A DNA stretch of 64,000 bases, taken from NCBI RefSeq assembly GCF_008634025.1, contig NZ_PDCM01000001.1, positions 483,501 through 547,500 on the forward strand, in the 5' to 3' direction. The stretch is from Streptomyces albofaciens JCM 4342. GTDB lineage: Bacteria; Actinomycetota; Actinomycetes; Streptomycetales; Streptomycetaceae. The position numbers were made by a program, and so were the translations under genes. Positions 60,587-64,000 of the stretch are shown in pieces; positions within the stretch are counted from its first letter, which is position 1, and each line of letters opens with the position of its first letter. Below the pieces are notes generated by a model. It was not told the DNA's origin and searched no databases. It was given only the letters and a program-made list of their open reading frames with translations.

Positions 60587-62359
60587 GTGAACTTCACGCG
60601 CTGGAGCGCCCGTCTCCCCGGCACGCAGCGGCGCGGCGCCGCGCGGCCCGACTCCGCCGTGCCGTCCGGGTCCGCCGTCCCGTCCGCGGGCGGCCCGCCG
60701 GGCGCGGGCCACGGCGCCGTCCCCGCCGCCCGCGCCGAACGCTCCGGCCCCGGCGCGACCGACGACGGCGCGCCCGTCCCGGCCCGCACCCCCAGCGTGG
60801 ACGCGCTGTCCGTCCACGACATCCTCGGCAAGGTCCCGGCCCTGGTGGCGGTCGTGTACGGCCCCGAGCACCGCATCGCGTACGTCAACGGCGCGTACGC
60901 CACCGTCTTCGGCAGCCGCCCGGCCGGCGCCACTGCCCGCGAGGCCCTGCCCGAACTGGACGCGCTCGGCCTGCTGCCGCTGATGGACCAGGTGCTGCGC
61001 AGCCGCCGCCCCCGTACGGTCAAGGCCCGCCGGGTGCCCGGCGGCGCGGGCGCCGACCAGTCCCGCGACGGGTACTACACGTTCACCTGCACACCCATCG
61101 AGGTCGCGGCCAGCGGCCCGGCGCCCGACCCCGAGGTCGCCTGTGTGGCGCCGCACAAGGGCGTGCTCGTCTTCGGCGCGGACGTCACCGACCAGGTGGA
61201 GTCCACCGAACGGCTGCGCGCCGCCGAGGCACGCCAGCGCGCGGCGGCCGTGACGCTCCAGCGGTCCCTGCTGCCCCAGGAGTTGGAGCAGCCGGACGAT
61301 CTGCGGGTGGCCGCGACGTACCAGCCGGGCGGCACGGACGCCGCGGTCGGCGGCGACTGGTACGACGTCATCACCCTCGGCGCGGGGCGAACGGCCCTGG
61401 TCATCGGCGATGTCATGGGGCGGGGCGTGCGCGCCGCCGCGGTCATGGGCCAGTTGCGTACGGCGGTCCGTGCCTATGCCCGCCTCGACCTGCCGCCCCA
61501 CGAGGTCCTCCAGCTGCTGGACGGACTGGCCGCCGAGATCGACGCCAGCCAGATCGCCACCTGCGTCTACGCGGTCCACGACCCCAACGAGGGCCGCCTG
61601 GTGTACGCCTCCGCCGGCCACCTCCCCATCCTGGTGCGCGACGCCGAGGGCACGGTCCTCCGGGCCGCCGAGCCGACCGGCCCGCCGCTGGGCACCGGCG
61701 GCTGGCTGCACACCTCCGGCAGCGTCCCGCTGGGCCCCGGCTCGTCCGCCGTCCTCTATACGGACGGCCTGGTCGAGCGCCGTGACAAGGACATCGACCA
61801 CGGCGTGGAGGCCCTGGAGCGGGCGTTCGCGGGCGCGACCGGCGCGCCGGACATCGTCTGCGACCGCCTGCTGCGCGCGCTCGGCATCTCCACGGACCAC
61901 GACGACGACGTGGCCGTCCTGGTCCTCCAGCACCCGGCCCGCACGGGCCACGACGCCGAGCTGTTCCACAACGCCGCCCTCGAACTGCACGGCGGTACGG
62001 AAGCGGCGCCCCGCGCCCGCGCCTTCGCCTCCGGGGTGCTCGCCTCCTGGCGCTTCTCCCCGGAGCTGCACGACCTGGGCGTCCTGGCCGCCAGCGAACT
62101 GGTCGCCAACTCGCTCCAGCATGGCACCCCGCCGATGCGGCTGCGGCTGCGCCGTACGGACCGCCGCCTGATCGTCGAGGTGACCGACGGCGACGACCAC
62201 CTGCCGCGACGGCGCCGGGCCGAGCCCGTGGACGAGGCGGGCCGCGGCATCTCGATCATCGCGACGATCGCCTCGGCGTGGGGCTCCCGGCGGACGCCGG
62301 GGGGCGGGAAGGCGGTGTGGTGCGAGTTCGCGCTGCCGCGGGAGGCGGGGGATCAGTGA
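60587..62359 (+). CDS. PAS-SpoIIE phosphatase-HATPase (anti-sigma-like) protein
   Basis: A 590-residue signalling protein. A Pro/Ala-rich N-terminus precedes a PAS-like sensor (about 75-205, VYGPEHRIAYVNGAYATVFG). A linker with QRAAAVTLQRSLLPQELEQP follows, the typical entry to a SpoIIE phosphatase domain. Catalytic blocks are AVGGDWYDVITLGAGRTALV, IGDVMGRGVRAAAVMGQLRT, YASAGHLPILV, LYTDGLVERRDKDID and DHDDDVAVLVL. The C-terminus (about 470-590) is an HATPase/RsbW-like kinase domain with ELVANSLQHGTPP and GRGISIIATIASAWG. Both phosphatase and kinase are in one chain, as in Streptomyces partner-switching regulators. The GTG at 60587 follows GAGGTA. Confidence 0.9.
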   Translation: MNFTRWSARLPGTQRRGAARPDSAVPSGSAVPSAGGPPGAGHGAVPAARAERSGPGATDDGAPVPARTPSVDALSVHDILGKVPALVAVVYGPEHRIAYVNGAYATVFGSRPAGATAREALPELDALGLLPLMDQVLRSRRPRTVKARRVPGGAGADQSRDGYYTFTCTPIEVAASGPAPDPEVACVAPHKGVLVFGADVTDQVESTERLRAAEARQRAAAVTLQRSLLPQELEQPDDLRVAATYQPGGTDAAVGGDWYDVITLGAGRTALVIGDVMGRGVRAAAVMGQLRTAVRAYARLDLPPHEVLQLLDGLAAEIDASQIATCVYAVHDPNEGRLVYASAGHLPILVRDAEGTVLRAAEPTGPPLGTGGWLHTSGSVPLGPGSSAVLYTDGLVERRDKDIDHGVEALERAFAGATGAPDIVCDRLLRALGISTDHDDDVAVLVLQHPARTGHDAELFHNAALELHGGTEAAPRARAFASGVLASWRFSPELHDLGVLAASELVANSLQHGTPPMRLRLRRTDRRLIVEVTDGDDHLPRRRRAEPVDEAGRGISIIATIASAWGSRRTPGGGKAVWCEFALPREAGDQ

Positions 62360-62392
62360 CGGGCGGCGCCGGCATGAGGGCGTGCGAACGAC

Positions 62393-62430
62393 AGGGCCGG
62401 ATCCTGCCTGTGGCGGCAGAATCCGGCCCT
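62393..62430. terminator. Bidirectional stem-loop between convergent genes
   Basis: AGGGCCGGAT at 62393-62402 pairs with ATCCGGCCCT at 62421-62430, with an additional inner TGCC/GGCA pairing. It lies 34 bases past the phosphatase gene and before the convergent MFS gene stop. Confidence 0.75.
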
Positions 62431-62489
62431 TCCCGGTGTCAGCGGGGTCCGGTCCATCGGGGGACCGGACCCCGCGCACTCTTCGCGGC

Positions 62490-63857
62490 TTACGCCACCG
62501 CCGTCACGGACTCGCGTCGCGGCGCCTCCGCGTCGGCCGCCGCGTCGGCCGTGGCGGTGCCGGCCGGGGTGACCGTCTCCGTGTCCGTACCGGCCGGTGC
62601 CTCCGGGATGAAGGCCCGGGCGTGCGGGTTGTCCTGCGCCGGGGTCAGCAGTCGGCCCAGCCGCAGGGCCAGCACCGTGATGCCGACGGTGCAGAGCACC
62701 AGCATCCCGATGTACGGGGCGGACATCCCGTGGCCCACCATGAGGGCGCCCACCGCCGGGCCGACCGCCAGCGCCAGCTGCTTCACCAGGGCGAAGACCG
62801 AGTTGTACTGGCCCACCATCGAGGCCGGCGCCAGGTCCGCCACCAGCGGGGCGACCGTCGGCGACAGCATCGACTCCCCTATACCGAACAGGGCGTAGGT
62901 CGAGATCAGCAGAGTGGTGGCGACCGCATGGGCCCCGTGCACCAGGCCGGACAGTCCCGCCGCGAGCCACGCCACCGTCCAGATCAGTCCGACCACGGCC
63001 ATCACCCGGCTGCGCCGCCGCCGCTCGACCAGTTTCAGCACGACGAACTGCGCCGCCACGATGGCCGCCGTGTTGGCGGCCAGCGCGATGCCGAGCGTGG
63101 ACGGTGAGATCCGCGTGACCTCGGTGGCGTACGCCGCGAGGCCCGACTCGAACTGTCCGTAGCAGGCGAAGAACAGCACGAAGCCCAGCAGGCACAGCCA
63201 CATCATCCGGTGGTCGGCGAACAGCGCGCGCCAGGCGCCCTTGGCCCGTGCCTCGCTCGGCACCGGGTCCGCCACCCGTGGCGACCGCGGCAGCCGTACG
63301 GTGGCCACGGCCGCGCCCAGGACCAGGAACATCACGGCCTCGATCGCGAACAGCCGCACAAAGCTGCCGGGCGCCGACTCGTCCACCAGCAGGCCGCCTA
63401 TCAGGCCGCCGATGCCCAGGCCGAGGTTGTTCAGGAAGAACTGGGTGGCGAAGGCGCGCGACCGGGTGACCGTCGTCGAGCACCACACGATCATCGTCGC
63501 CAGGGCCGGCTGGATCACCGCGATACCGGCGCCGAGCGCGATCGCCGAGGCGATGACCAGCGGCTCGGTGGTGGACAGGCCCAGCCCGAGCGACCCGACG
63601 GCGGCGGTGACGGCCCCCACGACGGCCACCGGCAGCGGACCCCGCCGGTCGATCGCCCGACCGGTCAGGGGCAGCACGGCGAGCGCGGCGACGGCGAGCA
63701 TCGCGAGGACGACACCGGCCGTACTCGCGCCCAGGTCCCGTACCTTCGCCACATAGACGTAGAGATACGGAACCGTGAAGCCGTTGCCGAACGCGCTCAG
63801 CGCGTTGCCCAGCTGGATCCGGCGCAGCGCGGCGCCCATCGCGGTGGTCACACTCAC
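62490..63857 (-). CDS. MFS transporter (drug exporter-like)
   Basis: A 455-residue twelve-helix transporter. Signatures are RIQLGNALSAFGNGFTVPYL and the loop 2-3 motif LPLTGRAIDRRGPLPVAVVG. Further ones are ATQFFLNNLGLGIGGLIGGL (helix 5 motif C-like) and STYALFGIGESMLSPTVAPL in the second half. The C-terminal 55 residues are soluble and Ala/Thr/Glu-rich. The GTG at 63857 is used, with little ribosome-site support; GTG codons a few bases later are alternatives. It is divergent from a gene starting at 63984, likely a MarR regulator, with operator-like repeats between. Confidence 0.87.
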   Translation of the reverse strand: MSVTTAMGAALRRIQLGNALSAFGNGFTVPYLYVYVAKVRDLGASTAGVVLAMLAVAALAVLPLTGRAIDRRGPLPVAVVGAVTAAVGSLGLGLSTTEPLVIASAIALGAGIAVIQPALATMIVWCSTTVTRSRAFATQFFLNNLGLGIGGLIGGLLVDESAPGSFVRLFAIEAVMFLVLGAAVATVRLPRSPRVADPVPSEARAKGAWRALFADHRMMWLCLLGFVLFFACYGQFESGLAAYATEVTRISPSTLGIALAANTAAIVAAQFVVLKLVERRRRSRVMAVVGLIWTVAWLAAGLSGLVHGAHAVATTLLISTYALFGIGESMLSPTVAPLVADLAPASMVGQYNSVFALVKQLALAVGPAVGALMVGHGMSAPYIGMLVLCTVGITVLALRLGRLLTPAQDNPHARAFIPEAPAGTDTETVTPAGTATADAAADAEAPRRESVTAVA

Positions 63858-63901
63858 CTACCTAGGTCAGATCGGAGGGGACTGGACAGTCACACCCTGA
63901 A

Positions 63902-63955
63902 GACTTCAACGCTAAAGTTCGAAGCTAAAGAGTACATGCCGAAGGACTTCAACGC
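63902..63955. promoter_or_regulatory. Operator-like repeats upstream of the MFS gene
   Basis: Direct repeats GACTTCAACGC occur at 63902-63912 and 63945-63955. An imperfect inverted repeat (CTTCAAC...GTTCGAAG, 63904-63924) overlaps the first, with GCTAAAG twice nearby. Placement in the 126-bp divergent region fits binding of a regulator. Confidence 0.5.
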
Positions 63956-63983
63956 CAATGAGGTCCGTGTCATACTTCCCGGC

Positions 63984-64000
63984 ATGCCAGAGCCCTCAGA
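63984..64000 (+). CDS. Start of a gene cut by the window end (possibly MarR regulator)
   Basis: The ATG at 63984 opens a frame MPEPS that runs off the window. Position, divergence from the MFS gene and operator-like repeats suggest a regulator; recalled synteny with S. coelicolor points to a MarR-family protein. Only five codons are visible, so the identity is not supported by sequence. Confidence 0.4.

Overview
This window is chromosomal DNA of a Streptomyces species. Supporting signs are the very high G+C content, GTG starts, bldC, an atrA-type TetR regulator, valine dehydrogenase, and mycothiol-dependent and DUF3073/DUF2332 families. From memory of S. coelicolor, the gene order corresponds to roughly SCO4077 to SCO4122; this correspondence is recalled, not computed. 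The backbone is conserved core, with one obvious accessory island at about 35.4-44.4 kb.

Layout: 0.3-3.6 kb purS-purQ-purL (translationally coupled); 3.5-6.9 kb a divergent DHA2 drug exporter/TetR pair and a mycothiol-dependent maleylpyruvate-isomerase-like protein; 7.3-10 kb purF-purM, so five purine genes lie in the first 10 kb; 10-14 kb DUF3073, valine dehydrogenase, a hypothetical protein and the developmental regulator bldC; 14.5-21.1 kb a small hypothetical, tRNA-Asp, the HrpA helicase, an ABC-2-like membrane protein and a Glu-Asp-Phe tRNA operon; 21.3-29.9 kb a membrane metallophosphoesterase, an HExxH protein, a lipoprotein, a DEAD-box helicase with an RDDR/RGG tail, tRNA-Lys, a membrane PP2C phosphatase and a DUF2332 protein; 30-35 kb an M23 cell-wall peptidase behind a probable c-di-AMP (ydaO) riboswitch, a sugar-porter-type MFS and an aldo/keto reductase.

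The island (35.4-44.4 kb) holds an XRE-type regulator and a tiny membrane protein, then a same-strand run of winged-helix/zinc-knuckle protein, ParB-like protein and SNF2-type ATPase. Next come a C5 cytosine methyltransferase and, on the opposite strand, a Vsr mismatch endonuclease and a NaeI-type restriction endonuclease with all four catalytic residues visible. I read it as a type II restriction-modification system with a three-gene companion module whose role I cannot name. It is the best candidate for an undescribed system here.

44.5-64 kb is core again: PrsW-type protease, TrmB, L-2-hydroxyglutarate oxidase, an NsdA-like regulator, an asparagine-synthetase-like protein without the glutaminase cysteine, an ECF sigma factor fused to a zinc finger, membrane segments and an NPCBM domain, AtrA, NDH-2, a PAS/SpoIIE/HATPase phosphatase, an MFS exporter and the first codons of its divergent neighbour.

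A cross-cutting feature is the number of unrelated minisatellites with different unit lengths (51, 44, 42, 36, 24, 21, 20 and 18 bp). Some are intergenic. Others sit in frame inside genes: the M23 peptidase N-terminus, a long insertion in LhgO, and low-complexity stretches in TrmB, AtrA and the sigma factor.
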